Positions 7,832 to 15,224 of a stretch of DNA of 17,583 nucleotides are shown here, piece after piece (the stretch's first letter is position 1; every line of letters starts with the position of its first letter). The stretch is from Flavobacterium psychrophilum (GTDB lineage Bacteria > Bacteroidota > Bacteroidia > Flavobacteriales > Flavobacteriaceae), in the NCBI GenBank assembly GCA_945869365.1, contig CAMBOW010000034.1, forward strand, positions 1 to 17,583. The letters run 5' to 3'. Under the pieces are notes generated by a model. It did not search any database, had not been told where the DNA came from, and worked only from the letters and a program-made list of their open reading frames with translations. Both the position numbers and the translations under genes were made by a program.

Positions 7832-9487
7832 TTACTTAACTGTTTTTGGGTGTCTTACAAAAAAAGCAAAACCTCCTTTTTCGTACAAATAGTGAGTGCC
7901 TTCTAATAGTTCTACTTGCTCTTTGTTCATTATTTTACACACAATATAGGTTGGTTTATCTATTGCACCAGCATACAACCATTGGTCGTTTTTGGCTAAT
8001 GGATTGGTTGGATTTTGTTTTTTAGTATAAAAATATTGCGCATAACTTCTAAAACCATACGTTACCATATATTCATTGCTGTCCTGATGTTTTTCAAAAA
8101 ATTCAATTAAGCTGCCCTGCACATGTTGTTCTACTTTAGGAACGATAAATATCATGAGCACATTTAACATTACTGCATTCAATATAAAAAAGTGTGCGAT
8201 ATAGTGGGTGTTTTTCTTGAGTAAGAAAAGAATATAAACAAATACCAAAAAATAACAAATTCCAATCAAAAATTCATAGCCGCTCCAGGCAACGGGCATT
8301 GTAATATTTGCGACAGCAAAGGGATCATTTATGAAAGGGATGATTTCATTTTTGAATCTAACTACGAGCGGAAGCGCTGTAAAAAGTATTGAAATTAACA
8401 CTCCAACTACGGCTATTAGTACAAATGATACGGTACTAATGGGCCTGTTTGCGTTGGTTTTTTGATACAACACATAAGCCGCAATAAAAGATAACGGAAA
8501 ATAACACAAGGAGGAATAATGAACTATTTTGGTTGTGGTAAATGAAAAAAGTAACAAGACTACCCAAAACAAAATAAAATTCAATAAATAAAAATTTTGT
8601 ACCATTGGCTGGGTTTGCACACCAAATTTTTTTCTAAGTAGGTAAGGAAAGGCAATTAATGAGATGGGAAAACAACCAAAAAATAAGACTATAAAATGAT
8701 AGTAAAACGGCTGGCCATGCCCGGCTTCTGAGGTGGTAAACAGTCGAACTTGGTAATCGATAAATTCTTTAAAAACTGAAATTCCTCCTCCGTTAATAAT
8801 CTCTGCAATAAACCAAATAGCAGTAATTCCTAAAATGATCAACACCACTAATAAGATATCAATAAACTTAAGTTTGATGGTTTTCCAATTGGCTACTATA
8901 TACACAACCACAACCAAAAAAATGATGAGTACACCCACAGGACCTTTGGTGAGCACAGCCAAGCCTGAAAGTACTGCAGCAGTAATCACGTGTTTTTTTT
9001 GGTAATTTTCTTGGTACAAATAAAAATAATACAGCGCCAAAAAAATAAATAGATTAAATAACGGATCAATAATCCCAGATTTAAAATAAAAATGAGGCAA
9101 AAAACTGCCGATGTAGGCGAGTCCCCAGATAAAACCAAATTTTTTGGAGACTACTTTTTTTCCTATTGAATAAATAAAAAGTACAGAGACAATTCCAACT
9201 GCTACATTAGGTAGTCGACTACCCCATTCATTCACGCCCACTAATTTCATGCACACTACTTGCAACCAAAAAAACAAAGGTGGTTTTTCCCAAAAGGGCA
9301 AATAATTAATTTGCACATTCATGAAATTGTTGTTGACCAACATTTCTCTTGAGGCTTCAGCAAAATTTACTTCATCCCAGTCAAATAGATGCACTGAGCC
9401 TACAGCTAAAGGAAATAATAGTATACAAAGAAGAAGTAAAACTGTTCTGTACTGTCCGCTCCAGTTTTCTATCCTAAAAGTTTCCAT
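7832..9487 (-). CDS. ArnT/PMT-type integral-membrane glycosyltransferase (GT-C fold)
   Basis: 551 aa. The N-terminus has one TM helix followed by a periplasmic loop bearing DWDEVNFAEASREML (36-50), the acidic D/E motif of PMT and ArnT enzymes. WEKPPLFFWLQ (66-76) and SRLPNVAVGI follow, both typical of the PMT_2 domain. About 11-12 further hydrophobic helices extend to about residue 440, and a soluble C-terminal domain ends in FAFFVRHPKTVK. Such enzymes transfer a sugar from a polyprenyl-phosphate donor to lipid A, other glycolipids or proteins on the periplasmic face. The immediately upstream GT2 gene overlaps it by 19 bases and could make that donor. Acceptor and sugar are unknown; an ArnT-specific role (aminoarabinose on lipid A) is not supported because no arn genes are adjacent. 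Confidence 0.88.
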   Translation of the reverse strand: METFRIENWSGQYRTVLLLLCILLFPLAVGSVHLFDWDEVNFAEASREMLVNNNFMNVQINYLPFWEKPPLFFWLQVVCMKLVGVNEWGSRLPNVAVGIVSVLFIYSIGKKVVSKKFGFIWGLAYIGSFLPHFYFKSGIIDPLFNLFIFLALYYFYLYQENYQKKHVITAAVLSGLAVLTKGPVGVLIIFLVVVVYIVANWKTIKLKFIDILLVVLIILGITAIWFIAEIINGGGISVFKEFIDYQVRLFTTSEAGHGQPFYYHFIVLFFGCFPISLIAFPYLLRKKFGVQTQPMVQNFYLLNFILFWVVLLLFSFTTTKIVHYSSLCYFPLSFIAAYVLYQKTNANRPISTVSFVLIAVVGVLISILFTALPLVVRFKNEIIPFINDPFAVANITMPVAWSGYEFLIGICYFLVFVYILFLLKKNTHYIAHFFILNAVMLNVLMIFIVPKVEQHVQGSLIEFFEKHQDSNEYMVTYGFRSYAQYFYTKKQNPTNPLAKNDQWLYAGAIDKPTYIVCKIMNKEQVELLEGTHYLYEKGGFAFFVRHPKTVK

Positions 9488-10209
9488 CGTACAATTTTAT
9501 TTTTATGTAAAAAATAACGGACAGAAACCAATATCACATGTAAACCATAAATAGAACTGCGCTTGAAGTTTATTGAAGAGGCCTCCTCAAAATATTTAGT
9601 CGGACAAGTAACCTCAGCAATCTCATATTTTTTAAAACACAATTGCGCAATGATTTGGTTGTCAAAAGCAAAATCTTCCGAGCAATTGTTGTAATCCACG
9701 CTGTTTAAAACCTTCATGTCAAATGAGCGATAACCCGTGTGGTATTCTGACAATTTTTGATTCATCAAGATGTTTTGAAACAAGGTAAGTGCACGGTTTG
9801 CAATGTATTTGTATAGGGGCATACCACCTCGAAGCGCTCCAATTCCTAAAATTCTTGATCCAAATACCACCGGATACAATTCGTTGCCAATGATACTCAC
9901 CATGGCCTCAATGAGCAGTGGCGTGTATTGATAATCCGGATGTAACATGACAACTATATCTGCATTAAGTTCCTTGCATTTGTTGTAACAGGTTTTTTGA
10001 TTTCCACCGTACCCTCTGTTTTTCTCGTGACGAATGATGTGATTGATACCAATTTTTTTTGCAAGATCATAGGTGTTATCACTGCTTTTATCGTCTACGA
10101 GTATCACCTCATCAACGATGTGTAAAGGGATTTCGGCGTATGTTTTTTCTAATGTTTTCTCAGCATTATACGCTGGCATAACCACAACAACTTTCTTATT
10201 CTTGTACAT
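9469..10209 (-). CDS. GT2-family glycosyltransferase (polyprenyl-phosphate sugar synthase-like)
   Basis: 246 aa. GT-A fold with VVVVMPAYNAEKTLEKTY at the start, VDDKSSDNT (38-46) binding the nucleotide sugar, HPDYQYTP (90-97) in the DxD position, GSRILGIGALRGGMP (117-131), HTGYRSFD (157-164) and SEDFAFDNQII (177-187, the catalytic-base region). It lacks the C-terminal TM helices of GtrB/DPM3-fused enzymes, so it is likely a peripheral inner-membrane protein. This layout matches dolichyl- or polyprenyl-phosphate hexose synthases. The start overlaps the EamA stop by 14 bases, and its end overlaps the downstream GT-C gene by 19, implying coupled translation. A natural reading is that it makes the lipid-linked sugar used by the GT-C enzyme. 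The sugar is not predictable. Confidence 0.88.
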   Translation of the reverse strand: MYKNKKVVVVMPAYNAEKTLEKTYAEIPLHIVDEVILVDDKSSDNTYDLAKKIGINHIIRHEKNRGYGGNQKTCYNKCKELNADIVVMLHPDYQYTPLLIEAMVSIIGNELYPVVFGSRILGIGALRGGMPLYKYIANRALTLFQNILMNQKLSEYHTGYRSFDMKVLNSVDYNNCSEDFAFDNQIIAQLCFKKYEIAEVTCPTKYFEEASSINFKRSSIYGLHVILVSVRYFLHKNKIVRWKLLG

Positions 10210-11077
10210 TCTTGTTTTTAATAACAGCGTTCAACAAAATAATCACGAATATAATTAGTGCTCCAAAATAAAACCCCGAGCTCATTTTTTCTTTTTCATC
10301 AAATATCAATACGGCTAATATAATGCCATAAACCGGTTCTAAATTGATGCTCAACATCACTGTAAATGCACTTAAATATTTCATGATTTTTACAGAAGTG
10401 ATCAGTGCGTAGGCAGTACAAACGGAACTTAAAATTAGTAAATAAACCAAATCTACCCAATTCAAGGTAAAAAATGCAAGTGAATAACTATTTGTTAATG
10501 AAAGAATAATAGTAAAAAAAAGTACGCCACCTAGAAGTTCGTAAAAAGCAATCACTGTAGAATTGTGTTGTTTAACGGCAATTTCGTTAATTATAGAAAA
10601 CAAAGCAGACAAAAACGCAGAGATCAATGCCAAAAGCACCCCTTGAATATTCATATTTTCGACATGCACTAAAATACACAAGCCTACAATTACGAGTATT
10701 CCTAATACAACTTCATAATAGACTACTTTTTTGGCCGTTAACAAAGGTTTTAATACCGAAACAAAAAAAGCACCCGAGGATAAACAGGCAAGCGTGATGG
10801 AAATATTAGATACTTTTATGGCTTTAAAAAAGGTAAACCAATGCAAAGCAATTATGCTGCCCGCCAATAAGAAAAACACCAGTTGTTTGACCGTAAGGGT
10901 TAAATCCAATTTAAAAAAAAAGGCATAAATACCAATAAAAAGTGAGGCAAAAACCATTCGAAACCAAACCAAACTTAATGCGTCGAGCGAAATTAACGCT
11001 CCTAGAATTGAGGTAAAACCCCATATAAAAACAATGAGTTGAAGTTGTAGATACGAATTAACTTTAACGGATTGCAT
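10196..11077 (-). CDS. EamA/DMT-family 10-TM transporter
   Basis: 293 aa, nearly all hydrophobic, with two EamA repeats of about five helices each (roughly 12-137 and 145-285). FIWGFTSILGALISLDALSLVWFRM marks the first repeat start, and INLEPVYGIILAVLIFDEKE is the diagnostic EamA end of the second. Family members move small metabolites or amino acids, and some DMT relatives flip lipid-linked sugars. Position between an LptF/G-type permease and two glycosyltransferases makes an envelope-precursor role possible, but that is only guilt by association. The start overlaps the permease stop by 14 bases. Confidence 0.88.
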   Translation of the reverse strand: MQSVKVNSYLQLQLIVFIWGFTSILGALISLDALSLVWFRMVFASLFIGIYAFFFKLDLTLTVKQLVFFLLAGSIIALHWFTFFKAIKVSNISITLACLSSGAFFVSVLKPLLTAKKVVYYEVVLGILVIVGLCILVHVENMNIQGVLLALISAFLSALFSIINEIAVKQHNSTVIAFYELLGGVLFFTIILSLTNSYSLAFFTLNWVDLVYLLILSSVCTAYALITSVKIMKYLSAFTVMLSINLEPVYGIILAVLIFDEKEKMSSGFYFGALIIFVIILLNAVIKNKNVQE

Positions 11078-12149
11078 TTCGAATTAGATATACAGCCAAT
11101 GCACCAAAGCTTAAATTTGGTACCCAAACTGCTAAAAGTGGTGAAATGCTTGATTTATCGCCCAAAACGCCAAATATTTTATCCAAAAATATAAATGAGA
11201 AAGCCAATAAAATTCCTATTGACAAATTAACTCCCATTCCTCCTCTTCGTTTCATCGATGAAACCGCCACGGCTATAATGGTGAGTATAAAGGCCGAAAC
11301 TGGAGTGCTAAATTTTTTATAAAGCACAACATAGTATGCGTTTACATTTGAATTACCCCGTTTTTTTTCGCGTTCTATAAATCGCTGAAGTTCACCGAGA
11401 GGTAGGGTTTCGGCTACATAAATGGTTGGGGTGAGATCTTCCAAATCAAAACTAAACTTGGCCTCTTTTTGATCGGCTCGTTCAATTACATCGTTCAAAT
11501 CACCAAGGGTGCGTTTCACATAGCCAAACATGGTGTAGGTGTTGTTCGATGGATTAAACTTTAATCGATTGGCCGTAATTTTATAGACCAATTTTTCGCC
11601 TTTAAATTTCTCTAACGAAAAATTGAATGCCGTCTTAGAAGCCGGATTAAAGTTGCTAACATAGATAAATTCATCGGCGCTAATCTGTCGGTAGACATCG
11701 GTTTCGTCTCGCATTTGTTCACGACCATTACCAACTAAATAAGTGTACCTAAAATTTTGAAACCCTTCACTTGATTTTGGCAACAATGAAATACCTAAGA
11801 AAAAAGACAATATACAAACCAACGTAGCGCCAATAAAATAAGGCCTTAAAAATCGGGTGAACGAAATACCAGAACTTAGAATAGCAATTATTTCTGTATT
11901 ATTTGCCATTTTGGAAGTGAACCAAATAATAGATAAAAATAAAAAAATCGGAAATAATAAATTGGCAAAATATATGGTAAAATCGTAATAGTAAATAATA
12001 ATTGGAAGAATTGGAACTTTGTTTTCAATTAATTTATTTACTTTTTCAGAAAAATCTATTATAATTCCAATAGGAATAAACAGCATCAACATTACAATAA
12101 ACGTAACGAGGTACCTGCGCAAGATGTATTTGTCAATAATTGTCAGCAT
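11064..12149 (-). CDS. LptF/LptG-family permease (YjgP/YjgQ)
   Basis: 361 aa with the LptF/G layout: three N-terminal TM helices (about 12-35, 50-75, 97-120), a periplasmic beta-rich domain (about 125-270, with YRQISADEFIYVSNFNP and the ANRLKFNPSNNTYTMFGYVK strands), and three C-terminal helices (about 276-355). EIIAILSSGISFTRFLRP (86-103) is the coupling-helix signature that contacts LptB. The protein forms part of the ABC exporter that extracts LPS from the inner membrane and passes it to the Lpt bridge. Whether it is the F or the G partner cannot be decided here. It starts 3 bases after the tgt stop, so it is almost surely in the same transcript. The partner permease and LptB are not in this window. 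Confidence 0.92.
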   Translation of the reverse strand: MLTIIDKYILRRYLVTFIVMLMLFIPIGIIIDFSEKVNKLIENKVPILPIIIYYYDFTIYFANLLFPIFLFLSIIWFTSKMANNTEIIAILSSGISFTRFLRPYFIGATLVCILSFFLGISLLPKSSEGFQNFRYTYLVGNGREQMRDETDVYRQISADEFIYVSNFNPASKTAFNFSLEKFKGEKLVYKITANRLKFNPSNNTYTMFGYVKRTLGDLNDVIERADQKEAKFSFDLEDLTPTIYVAETLPLGELQRFIEREKKRGNSNVNAYYVVLYKKFSTPVSAFILTIIAVAVSSMKRRGGMGVNLSIGILLAFSFIFLDKIFGVLGDKSSISPLLAVWVPNLSFGALAVYLIRNAIR

Positions 12150-12152
12150 GCC

Positions 12153-13283
12153 TTATAATCGTTGGCTCATTTGTTTCACCATGGTTTCTTTCCAACTTCT
12201 AAAATCTCCCGCTAAGATATGTTTTCTGGCCTCACGAACCAACCACATATAAAAGCCCAAATTGTGAATCGTAGCGATTTGCTTGCCCAAGTATTCGTTG
12301 GCGGCAAACAAGTGGCGCAAGTAGGCTTTTGAATATTCGCGGTCTACAAAGGTGAGGCCCATTTCGTCTACAGGAGAAAAATCGGCTTCCCATTTTTTAT
12401 TTTTAATGTTGATGGTTCCATGTGCCGTAAACAACATGCCGTTTCGGGCATTGCGCGTGGGCATTACGCAGTCAAACATATCCACGCCGAGAGCGATGTT
12501 TTCTAATATATTGATTGGCGTTCCCACACCCATCAAGTAACGGGGTTTGTCTTCGGGCAAAATGCTGCACACCACATCGGTCATGGCATACATTTCTTCG
12601 GCCGGCTCCCCTACCGAAAGTCCGCCAATTGCATTGCCTTGTTGGCCCGAATTGGCAATGTACTCGGCCGATTGCATGCGCAAATCTTTGTAGGTACTGC
12701 CTTGTACAATCGGAAAAAATGTTTGTTCGTACCCGTATTTTACAGGCACTTTCTCCAAATGATTGATGCAACGATCCAACCAACGGTGTGTCATGTGCAT
12801 CGAGCGTTGGGCGTAGCGGTAATCGCAAGGATACGGCGTACATTCGTCAAAAGCCATGATGATGTCGGCACCAATAGTACGCTGAATTTCCATTACATTT
12901 TCGGGCGTAAAAAAATGAAGAGAGCCGTCTATGTGCGACTTGAACTTTACCCCTTCTTCTTTGATTTTTCGATTGGCCGAAAGCGAATACACTTGGTATC
13001 CACCCGAATCGGTCAGGATGTTTCGGTCCCAATTCATGAATTTGTGCAAGCCACCTGCCTGTTCCAAAATGGCCGTTTGCGGACGCAAATACAAATGGTA
13101 CGTATTCCCTAAAATAATATCAGGATTGATTTCTTCCTTGAGTTCCCGCTGGTGCACGCCTTTTACCGAAGCCACTGTCCCCACCGGCATAAAAATGGGC
13201 GTTTCAATCGTCCCATGATCGGTGGTGATGGTTCCGGCACGCGCTTTGGATTGCGGATCTGTATGGAGTAAATCAAATTTCAT
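12153..13283 (-). CDS. tgt: Queuine/preQ1 tRNA-ribosyltransferase (zinc cysteines replaced)
   Basis: 376 aa. Exchanges guanine-34 of GUN-anticodon tRNAs for preQ1 on the way to queuosine. The TIM barrel core is intact: ILGNTYHLYLRP (57-68), TDSGGYQVYSLS (91-102, Asp92), ADIIMAFDECTPYP (139-152, Asp146), PIVQGS (191-196), GGLSVGE (220-226), and MFDCVMPTRNARNG (269-282) with the nucleophile Asp271. Odd point: aligned on the nucleophile and on TIHNL, the three zinc ligands of E. coli Tgt (Cys302, 304, 307) correspond to Gly309, Thr311 and Asp314. The fourth ligand, the His of TIHN (His340), is kept. The surrounding YSKAYLRHLF is normal, so this is substitution, not damage. I believe Bacteroidetes homologues share it but cannot verify that here. 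The gene heads the operon running leftward to 7832. Confidence 0.95.
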   Translation of the reverse strand: MKFDLLHTDPQSKARAGTITTDHGTIETPIFMPVGTVASVKGVHQRELKEEINPDIILGNTYHLYLRPQTAILEQAGGLHKFMNWDRNILTDSGGYQVYSLSANRKIKEEGVKFKSHIDGSLHFFTPENVMEIQRTIGADIIMAFDECTPYPCDYRYAQRSMHMTHRWLDRCINHLEKVPVKYGYEQTFFPIVQGSTYKDLRMQSAEYIANSGQQGNAIGGLSVGEPAEEMYAMTDVVCSILPEDKPRYLMGVGTPINILENIALGVDMFDCVMPTRNARNGMLFTAHGTINIKNKKWEADFSPVDEMGLTFVDREYSKAYLRHLFAANEYLGKQIATIHNLGFYMWLVREARKHILAGDFRSWKETMVKQMSQRL

Positions 13284-13303
13284 AGTCGTATTTTTTGCGT
13301 GGG

Positions 13304-13311
13304 CAAAGATA
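13304..13311 (-). promoter_or_regulatory. tgt operon -7 promoter element
   Basis: TATCTTTG on the minus strand, the exact Bacteroidetes -7 consensus, ending 20 bases before the tgt ATG. It probably drives the whole tgt-to-GT-C operon. No TTTG lies at the expected -33 distance. Confidence 0.6.
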
Positions 13312-13334
13312 ACCGAATTCCAAAAAGCAGCGGG

Positions 13335-13350
13335 ATAAAATGCATTTTAT
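13335..13350. promoter_or_regulatory. 16-bp perfect palindrome
   Basis: ATAAAATGCATTTTAT is identical to its reverse complement. It lies 24 bases upstream of the tgt -7 box and directly before the structured element at 13353. The core AAATGCATT recurs at 13464-13472 on the other side of that element. A dimeric regulator site is possible; no regulator is identified. Confidence 0.35.
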
Positions 13351-13352
13351 TT

Positions 13353-13437
13353 GGGGCGTGCCCACAAGGGTCAGGCTATCCGTTTTTATCTTTTTTCGCT
13401 GCCGCTCCAAACCGATAATCACTGCTATCCTTCACGC
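13353..13437 (+). ncRNA. Candidate structured RNA or dispersed intergenic element
   Basis: About 85 bases of higher GC content in an otherwise AT-rich gap. GCGTG (13356-13360) pairs with CACGC (13433-13437) to close the element. CCC-ACAA-GGG (13361-13370) makes a first internal hairpin, and TTATC (13386-13390) with GATAA (13414-13418) a second. GCTATCC occurs twice, at 13375-13381 and 13424-13430. The pattern GGGCGTG...GGCTATCCG...CACTGCTATCC...CACGC looks to me like an element seen repeatedly between genes in Flavobacteria. The Rfam flavo-1 motif is one candidate identity, but this is from memory and untested. Orientation is taken from that pattern. Confidence 0.5.
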
Positions 13438-13512
13438 AAAACCAGTTCATAAAACCGGAATTTAAATGCATTCTAAAATAGCGTTCCACTACAATTCGAG
13501 TGATTTTTAGTT

Positions 13513-13520
13513 TAAATTTG
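13513..13520 (+). promoter_or_regulatory. VIT1-type gene -7 promoter element
   Basis: TAAATTTG matches TAnnTTTG exactly and ends 23 bases before the ATG at 13544. No clear -33 element is seen. Confidence 0.5.
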
Positions 13521-13543
13521 ATACCCAATAAAACACTTCAGCC

Positions 13544-14239
13544 ATGAACGAATACTCCTACCAAGAACAACACCTCAAAAGCTCCGATTTTATTACCGAT
13601 ATCGTTATCGGCATGAGCGACGGACTCACCGTTCCCTTTGCCCTAGCCGCCGGATTAAGTGGCGCCGTCGATTCCAACGGCATTATAATTACCGCCGGAA
13701 TTGCCGAGATTGTAGCGGGTTGTATCGCCATGGGCTTGGGTGGTTATTTGGCTGGAAAAACCGAACAAGAACACTACGAAAGCGAACTCAAACGGGAACA
13801 CTATGAAGTAGATAACTACCACCAAAAAGAAATCGACGAGGTCAAAGAAATCTTTGCCGATTACGGCATCGACGAAGCAGGACAAACCTTATTGGCCAAC
13901 CAACTCGCCAAAGACAAGAAAAAATGGGTCGATTTTATGATGAAATTTGAATTAGGTCTAGAAGAACCCCATCCCAAACGCGCGCGAAATAGTGCCTTGA
14001 CCATTGGTGTTTCGTATTTTATTGGTGGCTTACTGCCGCTCACCGCCTACTTTTTTACCGAGACGCCTTTTGAAGGTTTAATTTTGTCGTCCATCATTAC
14101 CATTTTGAGTCTGTTTGTTTTTGGCTACTTCAAAAGCAAAGTCACCGGACAGCCTCCCATTTGGGGAGCGTTCAAGGTTACGGCCGTGGGTGTGATTGCC
14201 GCAGCGGCTGCCTTTAGTATCGCCAAACTCATCGGATAA
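13544..14239 (+). CDS. VIT1/CCC1-family iron/manganese transporter
   Basis: 231 aa. TM1 carries the family signature DIVIGMSDGLTVPFALAAGL (19-38). TM2 is about 46-70 (GIIITAGIAEIVAGCIAMGL, ending GGYLAGKTEQEHY). A long cytoplasmic, Glu/Lys-rich helical domain spans about 72-140 (EQEHYESELKREHYEVD, KEIDEVKEIFADYG, KFELGLEEPHP) and corresponds to the metal-binding domain of VIT1. TM3-5 lie near 150-170, 176-196 and 208-229. Family members are divalent-metal/proton antiporters that remove Fe2+ or Mn2+ from the cytoplasm, so metal detoxification is the likely role. It is a single-gene unit between its own -7 box and a terminator. Confidence 0.92.
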   Translation: MNEYSYQEQHLKSSDFITDIVIGMSDGLTVPFALAAGLSGAVDSNGIIITAGIAEIVAGCIAMGLGGYLAGKTEQEHYESELKREHYEVDNYHQKEIDEVKEIFADYGIDEAGQTLLANQLAKDKKKWVDFMMKFELGLEEPHPKRARNSALTIGVSYFIGGLLPLTAYFFTETPFEGLILSSIITILSLFVFGYFKSKVTGQPPIWGAFKVTAVGVIAAAAAFSIAKLIG

Positions 14240-14244
14240 AAACC

Positions 14245-14269
14245 AAACGCTTTTCGGAGCGTTTTTTTT
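14245..14269 (+). terminator. Rho-independent terminator after the VIT1-type gene
   Basis: AAACGCT (14245-14251) and AGCGTTT (14258-14264) form a perfect 7-bp stem with a 6-base loop, followed by T-rich sequence to 14269. It begins 5 bases after the stop codon. Confidence 0.85.
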
Positions 14270-14323
14270 ATAACTTTTAATAACTTTTGAAAAAAGGCCA
14301 AATTCAACAACCAAAAGTATAAG

Positions 14324-14331
14324 TATCTTTG
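14324..14331 (+). promoter_or_regulatory. Transketolase operon -7 promoter element
   Basis: TATCTTTG, an exact Bacteroidetes -7 match, ends 27 bases before the ATG at 14359. Upstream, the octamer TAACTTTT is repeated at 14271-14278 and 14281-14288. Confidence 0.6.
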
Positions 14332-14358
14332 GCACGTCTAACATTACAACACTAAACA

Positions 14359-15204
14359 ATGCCAAACACCACACAACTCAACGATTTTACCACCCAAGTG
14401 CGCCGCGACATTTTGCGCATGGTACACGCCGTCAATTCGGGACATCCCGGAGGTTCTTTAGGCTGTGCCGAATTTTTAGTTTCACTCTACCAAAACATCT
14501 TAGTCCGCAAACCCGGATTCAGCATGGACGGCATAGGCGAAGATGTTTTTTTCTTGTCCAACGGCCACATTTCGCCGGTATTTTATAGCGTATTGGCCCG
14601 CAGCGGGTATTTTCCAGTAGCCGAATTGGTCACGTTTCGAAAAATCAATACGCGTTTGCAAGGACACCCAACTACACACGACGGTTTACCCGGAATTCGG
14701 ATGGCTTCTGGGTCTTTGGGACAAGGATTGTCGGTAGCGATTGGCGCGGCCCAAGCCAAAAAATTAAACAAAGACGCGCACACCATCTATTGTTTGTTGG
14801 GCGATGGCGAATTGCAAGAAGGACAAAACTGGGAAGCCATCATGTATGCCTCGGCCAAAAAAGTAGACAACTTGATTGCCACCATCGATTTAAACGGGAA
14901 ACAAATTGACGGCACCACCGACGAAGTATTGTGCATGGGCGACCTAAAAGCCAAATTCGAAGCCTTTGATTGGCAGGTACTCGAAATCAAACAAGGAAAC
15001 GACATCGACGCCATTCTTGCTGGAATGGAGGCCGCCAAAAGTTTATTGGGCAACGGCAAACCCGTTTGTGTGTTGTTGCATACCGAAATGGGGAACGGCG
15101 TAGATTATATGATGCACACCCACGCTTGGCACGGAAAAGCACCCAATGATGCCCAACTCGAAGCTGCATTGGCACAAAATCCAGCCACTTTAGGCGACTA
15201 TTAA
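14359..15204 (+). CDS. tkt: Transketolase, N-terminal (ThDP diphosphate-binding) subunit
   Basis: 281 aa, equal to the first domain of classical transketolase. Contains SGHPGGSLGCAEFLV (27-41, His29), LSNGHISPVFY (67-77), GSLGQGLSVAIGAA (118-131), and the thiamine diphosphate/Mg motif beginning GDGELQEGQNWEA (148-160) and ending IDLNGKQ (176-182). It pairs with the next gene to form the active enzyme, which shuttles two-carbon ketol units in the non-oxidative pentose phosphate pathway. The frame ends cleanly at TAA with LGDY, not in mid-domain, and the next gene begins after 20 bases with its own ATG. This is a true two-gene transketolase and not a frameshift. Confidence 0.94.
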   Translation: MPNTTQLNDFTTQVRRDILRMVHAVNSGHPGGSLGCAEFLVSLYQNILVRKPGFSMDGIGEDVFFLSNGHISPVFYSVLARSGYFPVAELVTFRKINTRLQGHPTTHDGLPGIRMASGSLGQGLSVAIGAAQAKKLNKDAHTIYCLLGDGELQEGQNWEAIMYASAKKVDNLIATIDLNGKQIDGTTDEVLCMGDLKAKFEAFDWQVLEIKQGNDIDAILAGMEAAKSLLGNGKPVCVLLHTEMGNGVDYMMHTHAWHGKAPNDAQLEAALAQNPATLGDY

Positions 15205-15224
15205 TCACTCAGCACGACACACAC

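Noticed and set aside
7832..9487. Specific call as ArnT (aminoarabinose transferase, polymyxin resistance)
   Set aside because: Only general PMT/ArnT-fold motifs are seen and no other arn genes are nearby.
12639..13112. 157-codon open frame antisense to tgt
   Set aside because: Overlaps a highly conserved enzyme, shows no domain and has no promoter-like box; a by-product of tgt codon use.
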